DNA of 64,000 nucleotides from Pomphorhynchus laevis (lineage: Eukaryota > Acanthocephala > Palaeacanthocephala > Echinorhynchida > Pomphorhynchidae): positions 146,581 to 210,580 of the forward strand of contig WNNJ02001959.1 of the NCBI GenBank assembly GCA_012934845.2, read 5' to 3'. Shown piece by piece: positions 33,314-46,800 of the stretch; the stretch's first letter is position 1, and every line of letters begins with the position of its first letter. The position numbers and the translations under genes were made by a program. The notes under the pieces are model-generated. The model was not told where the DNA came from and did not search any database. It was given only the letters and a program-made list of their open reading frames with translations.

Positions 33314-35094
33314 TATCGTAAAGGTATATATTCGGGGTAAAACATTTTTTAATTTACTATTAAAATCAGTAATGCTCTGAAATACAGAATTATTAATTTA
33401 TAATTATTAATTTATAATCGACATTAATTGTACAATTAGCGAATTGATGGGAACTCACACATAGTGGTTAAACTTTGATGCTACCTACGAACGAGATGAT
33501 ATAAATTTATTGTTCAGCTTGATTATGCCATAAAAATATATGTGATTACGTAATATTAGAATATTTAGCATTGTTTGAACGGAAGCACATTGCCTTAATA
33601 TAAATTATTTATTTTTTAGTTTATCTGCTAAATAAGTCTATAAAAATAAAAAGTGTAAGCAGGTAAGTCATTAAAAAAAGCGATTTGAATCACACGCTTT
33701 CACTTGTCGTCTTCAGGTGATGGATCCAATTGCATCTTTTGTGAGTAAGAATTCGCTATCTTCTTTAATTTTTATAACTTATTTACATTAAAACTTAAAT
33801 GCGCATTTTAATATTATGTTTAATAGTATGATTTTATATGACATCGTGAAACTCAAAATCTTAAATCACAGATAACCAGTCTATACCAGCAAAATATCAT
33901 TTTTTAACTATTAATATAAATTGACAATATTTATATTTTATATTTATAGTTTAAATATAAATCTTTAAACTTTGATAAAATTATTTCAAATCCCAAAATT
34001 TATCTTAAGTTTTCATTCATGAAATTTCCGCATAAACAAAAAAAACAAAAATACATATCAAAATCTGAGATCCGTAAATCAAAGAAAATACAGTGCAGAA
34101 TTGGTCATTTGCACTAGAGCTATGATCGCTACTCACGGGTAACAAGTCATTACAAGATCCATTAAAAGTCCATTTACGTTCCAAATAAGCATCTACGCAT
34201 CTAACCACATACATCACAAAATAAATTGGCTGCAACATATTGCGACTCCAATATTTTGTAGCCAGTACTCATAACTCGATTCATCTTTGCAACATCAATC
34301 AAATAACGTTCCAAATGCAAGTCACCTATGTTTTTTAAGGCTGATCTCTATGTCAATTCCTTTCCTTACCAAGAATACTAAAGTTTCAGAGTTTCATTCT
34401 TCATGTAGTTGACTCAGCAAATACCAAGAACAAATATTTTAAAATACATATCAATCAAGACATTCGAATAGAATTCTATTATATCAATCTTATTAGTGTT
34501 AACATACTGTTCTTCAGGAAGACGGAGCTATGCGGGGTATCGTTGAGAGTAAACGACAAATTTTGAATTAGTTAAACAATTTGCTACAATCCATATATCA
34601 ACAGTTAAAACATTGTAATTGGCGTATATTAAAAATAACAAAAGTAGGACGATTTTAATAATGATTTGATCCTATCAGGTATTCTTCCAATTAAAAATAA
34701 TCTAGAGTATTTTCTCTTATACTAAGCAGCTAAGTATTATAAGAATACAATAAGGATAAAAAAGGATAAATTCGCACTAGCTTTATTTTCCTTTCACACT
34801 CATTGATATAACATATCAGCCAAGGTTAATCGCTTCCCAAATACGTTTATTTATGAATTAACAATAACAGCTTTATTTGACAAATAATATCTGCTAACAT
34901 TTGTGAAAGCGCTCGAATGTTCGAAATAAACGAATGATTCGAACATTCAGGACAAATTCAGCTCGATTCTCTGAATCTTAATTTAAAGTTGTAACGAAGA
35001 AAAATTGATTGAAATTCAGTAATCACTAAGGGCTAACTCAAAATATAAATAGAATTTTGGTTACTATTTTGAAAATCTAGGTTCATATGCAATG
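33314..35094. other. Intergenic DNA
   Basis: This is the upstream flank of the minus-strand gene. A minus-strand frame at 34017-34238 starts with ATG (MLQPIYFVMYVVRCVDAYLE, then DLLPVSSDHSS) and ends in a hydrophobic helix (QILICIFVFFVYAEIS). It might be a small membrane protein or an isolated exon, but no neighbour exon was found. A degraded CTGAAGACGACAAGTGAAAG lies on the minus strand near 33700-33722. Confidence 0.35.
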
Positions 35095-35720
35095 CTTTTA
35101 AATCCCCTCTCAGTTTAAAGCACACTTTAAAAAATATTGCAAGGTAATCGAAATTAATACTGGTATAAAACACTGTTTCAGTATTAATTCTACAAAAGAA
35201 TTTTTAGAACAGACAAAAGGAATAAATTTTCAAAATATAAATACACACGATTTTAGTACGCTTTATACAAATCTAGATTTAGTAGATATTAAAGAAACGT
35301 TAGTAAAATTAATTAACCTTATATTCGGAAAAAGATATACATATATATGTTATAATAATTATAACGCCTATCTAACAAAAATTAAACCATCAAATAAATA
35401 TAAATATATGGATAAAATTGAATTAATAGAATCCTTAAATATTTTGATAAATCAAAATTATTTAAAAGTAGAAACATCTATATTTAGACAAATAAAAGGT
35501 GTTTCAATGGGAGGTAATAGTAGCTTAATTATAGTTCACTTATTTTTAAGCTTTAGAATATGAATTTGTTCATAACTGTTTAAAAACTAAATCTAAACAA
35601 TGTAGATATATGAAATATATGTTTCGATATATTGATGATATATGTGTATTTAATTCTAGCAATTTTTATTCAACAAGGTAACAAATTTATCCAGGTAGTC
35701 TTATTAATAAAACTAGTATG
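35095..35720 (+). mobile_element. Penelope-like reverse transcriptase fragment
   Basis: Rightward reading gives [16 protein letters not shown], the motif A region [17 protein letters not shown], the segment [19 protein letters not shown], motif [14 protein letters not shown] and the catalytic motif [13 protein letters not shown]. The N-terminal and C-terminal parts are absent. It is a broken, fairly old fossil of the same family as 43440-46985, in the opposite orientation. Confidence 0.8.
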
Positions 35721-36885
35721 GTATTGTGTTATAATAAGATATAAAAGTGGATTTTGGCAAATGTATTTACATTAATTCATATTATATGGGCATTACATTG
35801 TTGGTGTGTAAACTTCATTATCCAGAAGACACTGTTAATGCCAACAGTAATGAAGTTGTATATAACATGTAGCGGAAACTTACAATTTGTGATGTACAAA
35901 ACAAATTAAATTGTCATTTGTAAAAATAATATCGAATTTAGGAAACAATATTTTACAGACCAGTTGGTATCGACTAGTCTGTAAGGTGTGGTCCTGAAAT
36001 ATTTACTACCACCTACCCATTAACCTTCCACATATGAGGTTAGCATTATAAAGTTATAATATGTATCTAAATGTGATTTAAAAACACAAATGTTGAATAT
36101 TTTAGTATCTACGAATTTCAGCAATGTTATTATGGTAAATCCTTCAAAGTTGTTGTGGAATCATTCGGAATCGTTCATCTAGACAATTAATTTTGATATT
36201 TAAGGTGACTTTGTTGTTTTAAATATTAATATTTTAATATTTTAATTTTAAAATTATATTTCAATTGATTATTTAATATTTTAGTTTGTGATAAATATAT
36301 TTTAACTTATTTGTTAGATGCATTAATAAGAAACATGTTTATACAACAATCAGTTTTACAGTAAATTCGCTACTTTTTAGATATAACCGGCATTCGAATG
36401 TATCGCCACTATATATTAGAATTGGTGCAATACATATGCTGTATCATTTGGCTGCTCGATTTTATTCAAAAAGGAAAATGATGGCCAACAGAACAACGCT
36501 TTTTGAGTAATGCATATTTTAGTTTGTTGAGTAAGAACTGATAATTTTAACTAACGAAAGCATATATGATATAAAATATATGACAAAATATATAACTTAA
36601 TATATAATGAAAACATAATATATGTGAATTGTGTATTAATATACAGAAAAGATATATAAATAAATCCAAATAATATTAGATTTATTGTGTGATATTAGTA
36701 AAATTCGTAATATAATAATATTTAAATATATATGTAATATATTTATATTTAACTTGATTTCATCGGTGAGCTGAAATTCTTCTGATTGTGGCACGACATT
36801 ATCCTCACACGTATTGTATGCGATAATATATTCCAAGGATATCACAGGCATAATCGTAATATTAAATATATAATATTTTAAGGGA
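35721..36885. other. AT-rich intergenic DNA
   Basis: No supported gene. A hairpin (GACCAGTTGGTATCGACTAGTC) lies near 35958-35980. A minus-strand frame at 36636-36851 begins MPVISLEYIIAYNTCEDNVV but fades into Ile/Leu-rich sequence without a splice donor. Confidence 0.35.
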
Positions 36886-37010
36886 TCTATTTGCGAGTAA
36901 TCAGATGAAGCCTTGAAATTTTAACGATTTCCGTATTAAGATTTCTATATATTTTGAGGGACCATTTGCAAGTAATCAGATGAAGCCTTGAAATTTTAAT
37001 GATTTATTTT
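36886..37010. repeat. 77-bp-spaced direct repeat
   Basis: TTGCRAGTAATCAGATGAAGCCTTGAAATTTTAA occurs at about 36891 and 36968, each preceded by a form of AGGGAYCTATTTGC / AGGGACCATTTGC. Two copies; function unknown. Confidence 0.6.
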
Positions 37011-37666
37011 TATAAAATTTGTAAATTTTGAAAATAATCTAAAAAATTATTATTAAATATTAATTAAAATATTATCATTATTTTATCATTTTGTAATTTA
37101 TCGTAACTAAATATTGTAAATGTTTAAATATTTTATTTATAAAATATTAATTTAATAATAAATCTAATTATTTTTAATTTTTTAGATTTTTTTAATTTCT
37201 TGAAATTTGTAAATACAAAAATTGTAATTTGTCGTATTCTCCATTAAAAAAGAGCACATATTTTTTGTAGAATTATATAAAAATTAAATCTATTGTTAAA
37301 TAAAAATCTGCATGTAACTTGGAATTTGTAATACTTTTTCTTTTGTAAATACAAGATTTAAGATTATGAAAGAAATTGAAAAATGGATATAAATGACAAA
37401 CTATAAATAGTTGATTCTATTTTGCAGTTAGAAGAAAACACATTATAAAGGAACTTAGCAACTGAATGTGCATAGATATACCAGTGAGAAAGGACAAAAT
37501 GATGAAAAAAGACTGTGGCACTTCAAACACATTCAGTGCTTAATGTAATAAAAGCATCTTCTAACCGGTCAAGGCCGGATCGTCATCAACACATTTAATC
37601 AAAAAATCAGATAAACACAGAATTCGCTCGTGGTTAATTTGATAATCTTTCTCATTAAATCTTATG

Positions 37667-37815
37667 TTAAATTTTGGAAATCTTTTCTCCAGACACAACA
37701 GGATTGTTTTTCCTTATTTGACGCTGGCCGTATTCCTTGTAGTCGAAAGAACATTCATGTTTGTCGGAATATCTATGAACACTACAAAACTGACCGCCGC
37801 ATCGACACATAAAGC
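37667..37815 (-). CDS. ZFAND5/6-like: ZFAND-like exon 5: second half of AN1 and stop
   Basis: The acceptor ACATTTTTTAG ends at 37816. The exon reads [25 protein letters not shown], then the tail [17 protein letters not shown] and TAA at 37669-37667. It completes the AN1 ligand set begun in exon 4, which is strong evidence for the splice. Confidence 0.93.
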
Positions 37816-40800
37816 CTAAAAAATGTCAAGTTTTGAATAAATGGTAAGAAAATATTACCACATAAATAACAAAATTATTAAAAGGCTTGATTATATACAA
37901 TTAAACAATAAACCTCAATTGCAATAATTTTCTGCTCTCTACATGTCGTGGACATGTAGCGACGTCCACTACAAAGTTACAGTTTTCCTTAAAAGCGAGA
38001 TTGGCAATTGTTCTTAGTAATTTTAATTAATAATAATTTAGTAAACATTTACTGAATTATTTATTAGAAGACACTTTGAAATTGTTGGAATGCTGTCATC
38101 CGCATTTACATTTATTTCGATAAATGTAAATTTCAATATGGAAACGATCTCTACATAATTTATAAAAAACTAGATGCTAGTATTTTAATTATAATAAATT
38201 ATAACTTTATGAAAATATACATTTTCATATTAGCATGTCATGTCCTTATTTTATATAATATCAAATGGATATATGAAAATAGTCATACCGATTACTTATC
38301 ATTTAAAAGAACAACTCGATTTTTAAATAAATTGTTCCTCTTTCAACTATATCCATTTTGTAAAGCAATTAAAGTTTTAGAACATTAAAACAGTTTCTGC
38401 GGCAGTCGTCAGGAATAAAAATTAATTTTTACTGCAAAAAATATAATCCTCAATATTAAAATCCAAATTTTATTAAATCAAAATATCCTCACACGTAAAT
38501 CCCACTATATACAGCAAGCAGACCAATCGAATTGATTACTATGTAGCCTGTCATACTTGTTTAAAATCCGGAACCATTTACAGGCTAAGCATAAATGCTT
38601 AGATAGACTTGGCTGTTTGACTCAGATATCTGCTCGGGCATATGAGAATTGTTGGAGGCAGGAAATAAATGAGTAGATGATCAATCAGTCGACAAATAAA
38701 AGTCTAGTGATTTATTACCGGAAGAAAGAAAAACCAAAAAGATAAAATAATAAATGTGAAATCAATAGAAGATTGTAATAATAAAATTTTAAAGACAATT
38801 TGGGAGCGAATACAATACAGTTGTTTTAATAGAGTTGTCAAACTGTGGAAGTGGATATATTTGTGATAAATTGTGATAGTGACTAATACATTCTTGCAAA
38901 AATATTAAGTAAATAGATTGATGTTTAGTGCAAATTTAATCTGAATTCTGAGTTAGGGCAATAAATAGAGACCGGAAGTTGATAACACAAGTATTACGCC
39001 TTGTGCTAATATGCTATGTTAATATATCATTATATGCTATGTCTACATATAATGATATAAAATATAAAATATAATATTGCATTTTATATTTCAGATAAAC
39101 TTTTAAAGCGGTTGCATTTGTAAAACCTTGTATTTTAGATAAACTTTTATATGTTTAACTGTTGATTACAAAATATACAAGGTCATGATATAAAAATCAC
39201 GATACCCTTCTTTTCTAACAAAAATCAAAATAAATTGATTTTGAACGTCAAATTAAAAACGAAATCATGTAAAAAGAACAGTGAGGAAGCATTCGATTGT
39301 TTTAGACAGTATCTAAGTGAATATTTTCTTTTCGCTTATTCAAAATGTAAAACAAACTTTAGCGTTAATACAGTGGGCACTGTACAACTGCAGATTATAG
39401 TTTGCCTTAATATGTTTACTTTTAATATATTTTTACTCTAATAGAATAACCTCCCGATTTAGTAACGTAATTTTCGGATAGTTAAATAACATATTGAAGA
39501 AAAGAACAAAAATATAGAAAAGTGTATTGAATTGCGAATTTTTATAAAAATTCGCAATTTTTATTCCGAATTTATTTTCATAAATTTTTATGAAAATTCA
39601 TTTTTATAGACATAAAAATGACAAAATCCACATGATATAATTAAAATATTATGAACATTACATTACTTATCGAAACGTATTACAATGTTTCGATATGGGA
39701 TTCAAAATCAAAATTATAAACACAATGTAGACTAATACAAAAGATTGCAAAAGATACATTTCTTAAATACAAATAAATTCAGATCGGAGCTAACTTTATT
39801 ATATCTGTAAACTATATTAGCGGGTTATTTTAGTTCATAATTTAAATTGATGTAATTATTGAATGTGATGCACGTGAAAGAATAATAAACTGAATTTGAT
39901 GCCAGTTTGTAAATTATAAAGTTCCAATCGTTTAAAAAATACAAAATTAAACTGATCACAAAGTATTCATTATATATTCATTACGTTGGTAAAAACAAAA
40001 CTGATAATTCGGAATTTTAATTCAATAGTATCGTAAATTACAGATTGCAATTTTAATTTTATATTTGAAAATTATACATCTTTTAATTGTGTTGACATCT
40101 TTTAAAAATGTTCATGAACATTAATCATGATTCATCTTTATAAAGATGTGATATATAATAAAAGGAGACTGTAAAAACAAGCAAAAATGTTTTAAACTTT
40201 GCAAATCACTAAATTTGTAATCGAATTTTCTAATTTGTTTTATATTGTAGCTGACTCTGAATCTTTATCCTCTCTATATATGTATGGAAAGCGATTTTAA
40301 ATTTTCAGATTTATTTTAAGATTGAAAATGAACCAAATCAACGACTTGCAATAAACGAATAAAGCAGAAAGATATAAAAGACGCTATGGTATACGACACA
40401 GTTCACCCGGTGGATTCAATAGAAATAAATTGCGATTAATGCAGATTAGCTACTTGTGAAAAAATAAAGGAGATAAAAATGACAACGTAACTAGAATTCT
40501 TTTGTATTAAATACATTGTTCTACGTAAATATTATGTAAATATTGTCTCAGTTACCGGGATTATGCATTTCCCTTTTTCGATTACTTCAGAGACATCTCA
40601 AAAATTTGAGATCTATTTTTTCTACTTTTAGATTTAGTTAAAATTTCGATTAATTTTAGTTTAAAGTGATAATAAACGATTAATATACCTGTCAAGCCTA
40701 ACTTTCTTTTGCACATTCCGCAACGATTGGGTTTGGAAGATTCGCCGATTGGAGATTCATTACTAGTATTTAATTCAGATTTTGTTTGATCTGCATTTAT

Positions 40801-43800
40801 TTCGGATATATTGCGTATACAGTCCGATCCAGAGATATGATGATCATCTCGAATTATGTGAGAGTGCCGATTTTCTGATAAACGTAAAATCAAAATTCAT
40901 TGCTAAAAATCGCATTAAAAGCATTTATGATTTAATCGCAGTATGTAATCGAGTTTTCACAACTTTTTAGCATGAATATTACGAGTTAGCGACTAGATTG
41001 TACGCCCAGCTTAAACTGTACTATTATATTTGAATTAGACGCTTAACGATAAAATATTTTGTTTAACGACACAAATGACCAAGTGCTAAATAAGAGTTGA
41101 CCTAATTACATGACAGCGTAATCGATGCCAATCAATTTGACCATATGCTCTAATGTTGTTTGTAAGCCTAATAACAACGATTTTAATTAGCGGAATTCCC
41201 TAATGACATGGGTTGGTGGGCCCTTTTGTAAAAAAGAGCCGAAACGTGTTATAATTTAATTAATTAATAATTATTAGGTCTGGATCGAAGAAGAGAGGAA
41301 ATTATTTTTGATATTTCCCTAACTTCTGTTAGCATCTTCAGAAAGTTTTCTGAAGATGCTAACAGTAGTTAGAGAAATATCAATAAAATAATCAAGTTTT
41401 TCCTTTGATCCAGCTCCAATAATTATTTATCAATAATGGATCAGTATCAACTATATAAAATAAACAATAAATATTTTAATCTTTAGATTTTATAATTTAG
41501 AAAAGGTAGCAATTTAAAGGCAAGTTTTGTTAATTGATTATTAAATAATATACGATTTATAGTTTTATAAATAGATTTATAAGGTAATTTTTTAAAAAAT
41601 TAAATTTTTATGAAGTGATTGATAAATAATATACGATGTATATTATTGGTTGATATATATTATTATTAGTTGATAATGATCCATTAGTGATAAATAATTA
41701 TTGGAGCTGGATCAAAAAAATAGGAAAATTTCAATTTTTAATAGAAAAATTTCCTTTAATTTTCTGAAGATGCTAACAGTAATTAGCGAAATATAAAAAA
41801 TAATTTCCTCTTTTCTTTGATGCAGCTCCAATAATTATTTATTATCATTAATATTAATAATTATTAGTGAATTAAATAAAATGAATTATATATCAACTGG
41901 CATTCAGATTGTGCTTGTTTTTAGAAGAGATCATTGGTTTTCTAGACAAAAACCAGCGCGGTGAAACGATTTGATTTGTTTGTAATCAATTTTGAGTTTC
42001 CGCTTTTCGCTTTCAAACACTTTCTAAATTTATATTATCAAAATGAATTTATCGAAAATATTAATCATAGCAAGTGGATTTATAAGTATTTACTTTTGAA
42101 ATTGATTAGGCAGTCTAATTTAGTATAAATACATTGTAATTTTCTGAAGATGCTAACAGTAGTTAGAGAAATATCAATAAAATAATCACGTTTTTCCTTT
42201 GATCCAGCTCCAATAATTATTTATCAATAATGGATCAGTATAAACTATATAAAATAACCAATAAATATTTTAATCTTTAGATTTTATAATTTAGAAAAGG
42301 TAGCAATTTAAAGGCAAGTTTTGTTAATTGATTATTAAATAATATACGATGTATCCAATATATACGATGCATATCCAAATTAATATATGATTATCTACAA
42401 TATGTTAGTACCTAAATTGAATATGTTAGTACCTAAATTGTCAAATTGAATATGTTAGTACCTAATTATCAAATATGTTAGTACCTAAATTGAATATGTT
42501 AGTACCTATGTTAGTTACCTAAACTTTTTGTAAAGTCCGCTTACAATAGCTGATGTGAGCACACGAATATTTATAAAATGTTATAAATGGGATATCAAAT
42601 AAATACTGTGGTTATTATACCTGAAGATGAATGCAGTAACTGCCGAAATGCTGTAAAATATTTATTTATTTTTTGGTATAAAAACACTTACTTAGATCAT
42701 GTAAACTGAAAAAAAATATGAAATTGATATTTTTACTAAAAACTAAAAGATTAATGCACACAAATATTTAATGAATATTTAAATAAATATTTATTGAAGG
42801 CAAACAAATGCATATGGCGGATTAATAAAAATAAATTCAAAACATTTTTATGTATAGATAACCCACTTTGAGTTAAATTTTTATATATTTCATGAATATA
42901 TTTATGAAAAATAGGCAGTTTACTTCTTGAGAAGTAAATAATTACTGCAGAAAATAACTTATAATTTATATAATTAAAACTATTTTATATACATAGGTTA
43001 TTATTTATAACATATTTATTATTTATAACCAATCAATAAATAAGTAATTATTTTAATATTAAAAAAATATGTTTAGTGCGAATTTAACCTGAATGCTGAA
43101 TTAGGCCAATAAAAAGGGCGGAAGTCGATGACACAAGTCTTATGGTGTGTAATGTCAGCATATAAAATATAAAATTGCATTTTCGACCTTTCGAAAATTA
43201 GTAATAATATCGATTTCTTAAACAAACTTTAAATAACTTTTAACGAAACTATTTTAATGGATAAATAATTATTATATAATAATTCAAAAAATATGGTAAA
43301 GAGACCACTTTCCTTATCAGATTTTGACTTTGAGTTTTTAGATATTTGTATTTTAACAAATTTGGTTTAAACTTTAGTATTTCGAAAAATTTAGTACCTA
43401 AGATTTTGTACAATGAACTCAAAATTTAAAATCGAATTTAAAACAAAAAACAAATAAATAACAAACGATGTATCAAAATAAGGATTAGAGGTCATCAAGA
43501 GTAACTGTCATGTCATCAGGTTTCGACCCGCTTTTCGACATGACCTAGCATAGCAGCGAGGTCAAACACGTTATAATGACGTATTTCCTTTGATGAAATT
43601 TGATTATTTAGTGTAAAAAAATTTCGTTTAATAGTTTAAATATATTTTTAATAATATTTTGTCGATTTGTATATTGTAAATTAAATAATATTAAAAAGGA
43701 ACTGTTATGTTATCAAGTTTCGGAACATATTCCGCGACTCAATATAGCAGCGGGTCAAATACGTGTTAAGGACGTATTTCCTTCGATTAAATTTGATTAT

Positions 43801-46800
43801 ATAGTATGTCTTATTCTAATGCAAAGAATATTGTTTGTTATCCATCAAGAAACATTTTCCGTCAATGATTTTAAATTTATTCTTTATATAATTGCGTTGA
43901 TTTATATATTTTATTATTTCTGTTTGATGGTGTTTTTATAGTAACCTAGTTTAGAATATGTATCTATTAAATTATTTAAATGATTTTGAAGAAATCCAAT
44001 ATCATTACATATTGTTGCAATTCTTAAAATTTCATTATTTAATGTATTATATTTTATATTATATGGTATGCATGAATGCTCATGCAAAAATATGTTTCTT
44101 GTAAATTTAAATATGTCATCTTTACGATATAAATTAATAGTAGTTTTAGTTAATGTTAATTTAATGTTCATATCTAGATATACACCTTCTTTATCATTAA
44201 TATTGGTTTTGTTAAGAATAGGCCTTCTGGATAAATTTGTTCATTAATTGAATAAAAATCATTAGAATTAAATACACATATATGATCAATCTATCGAAAC
44301 ATATATTTCATATATTTATATTGTTTAGATTTAGTTTTTACACAGTTATGAACAAATTCATATTCTATAAAGCTTAAAAACAAGTCAGCTATAATTGAGA
44401 AATTATAGCTATAATTAAAGAAAACCAATATCGTTACGAATTGATGTAATTCTAAAAATTTCATTATTTAATATATTATATTTTATATTATATGCTATGC
44501 ATGAATGTCTCATGCAAAAATATGTTTCTTATAAATTTAAATATGTCATCTTTACGATATAAATTTGTAGTTTTAGTTAATGTTAATTAATTGTTCATAT
44601 CTAGATATACACATTCTTTATCATTAATATTGGTTTTGTTAAGAATAAGGCTTTCTGGATAAATTTGTACACTGATTGAATAAAAATTATTAGAATTAAA
44701 TACACATATATCATCAATATATATTAAAGATATTTTTCATATCTTTACATAGTTTAGATTAACTTTTTAAACAGTTATAGGCAAATTAAAAGTCTACAAA
44801 GCTAAAAAATAAGTCAGCTATAATTGGGCTACTATTACCTCCCATTGAAACACCTTTTATTTGTTTAAATAAAGATGTCCCTACTTTTAAATAATTTTGA
44901 TTTATCAAAATATTTAAGGATTCTATTAATTCAATTTTATCTATATATTTATATTAACTTGATGGCTTAATTTTTGTTAGATATGCGTTATAATTATTAT
45001 AACATATATATGTATATCTTTTTCCGAATATAAGGTTAATTAATTTTACTAACGCTTCTTTAATATCTACTAAATCTAGATTTGTATAAAGCGTACTAAA
45101 ATCGCATGTATTTATATTTTGAAAATTTATTCCTTTTGTCTGTTCTAAAAATTCTTTTGTAGAATTAATACTGAAATAGTGTTTTATATCAGTATTAATT
45201 TCGATTACCTTGCAATATTTTTTAAAATGTGCTTTAGTTACTTTAAGTATTTTATTCATATAGACAGAAAGTGGTTTTAATGTACATTTAAACGCACTAC
45301 ATATGAACCTAGGTTTTATTGGATTTTTATGTAATTTTGGATTCCAATATAATATAGGTGTAGTTTTATTATCTAATTCAATCTTTATACCCTTTTTATC
45401 CATTATCGAACAGTGACTTGTAATAATTGTTTCTAAACTCAACTCACTACGTTCATATGTTAAATTTACATTTAAATCATTAGAATTAACCTCTTTCATT
45501 AGTATATCATAATAAAGCTTTTTGCATATGAAGACAAAGTTATTACTAGCTTTATCAATAGTTGTTATTATATAGTTATCCTTTAATTTAGTAAGTTCTT
45601 TATACATATCTTTATTAATTTTATCTTTTCTTTTATAATTGTTTGTTATTTTCATTTTATTTTTAATTTTATCTAATATATAAGTTTTCCGGATGTTTTT
45701 GTCTTCCACTACTAATCAGTTTACCAAAGTAAGCATTTAAGTCATTATATAACGAATTGTAAAGTTTATTTCTATTTTCTCAGACGCATGTCTGGACATA
45801 GCATAATGTATATTATTAATCTATATTTATAACTTTTTATATCTTTTTATACCCTTTTAATACCATTTTCCTTAATTCATTGTTTTCAATTAATTCTAGA
45901 TTATGAGTTCATTTATATGTTCATGTATTTTATCAAATTTAAGACTTTTGCAATTACATTCAGTTTATAGAGCATTCTATTTTTTCTAGAGCCAGTTTCT
46001 ATTGCATTCATTTTTCTATCGTTACATATTGATTTCAATTCTTCTTATTCTTCAGCCTTTATCCCGCTGTGAGGCGGGGTCGGCTAATTACATACTGATT
46101 TAAATTCTTAATTACAAATTTTTCGTCCTAATATTTCTTAACTTTTAGAATTATTTAAAGGTCTATCTATATTTATATTATCTAAATATTTATTAATGAA
46201 TTTTATGGTCAATGTATATTTTTTATTGTTATTATTAACATTTATTGTCAATTTTACAATTTTCAATTAATTCTAGATTATGGGTACATATATGTTCATT
46301 TATTTTATCAAAACTAAGACTTTTACAATTGTATTCTGTTTCCATTATGTTTCTAATATTATCGTTACATATTGATTTTAATTCTTTATTATAATTACAA
46401 ATTTTTCGTCCTAATGGTGGTAGGAGTTTATACCTTATTTTAGGAATATATTTACTTAAATCTGACCCTATTATTTCTTTACTTTTAGAATTATTTAAAA
46501 GTCCGGCTATATTTATGTTATCTATACATTTATTAATGAAGTTTATGGTTAATGTATATTTTCTATTGTTATTATTAACATTTATTGTACGATTATAGTA
46601 TTTTGTATTACAATAACCTTTCTATTATACAACTTAGCCTATCATACTCGTTAATTAAACTTTGATTTGATGAACAAATGATATCCTTAGAAAAACTTCT
46701 TATATTTACATAAAGATATTTCAGCTTATTATCTCTTAAAAGTTGTTTCAATATTTCTAATTGTTCATTTACATACATATCTTTTTAATATTTTAAAATT

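Noticed and set aside
36636-36851. Minus-strand frame starting MPVISLEYIIAYN as an exon
   Set aside because: No usable splice donor where the plausible part ends, and the rest is Ile/Leu-rich AT translation.
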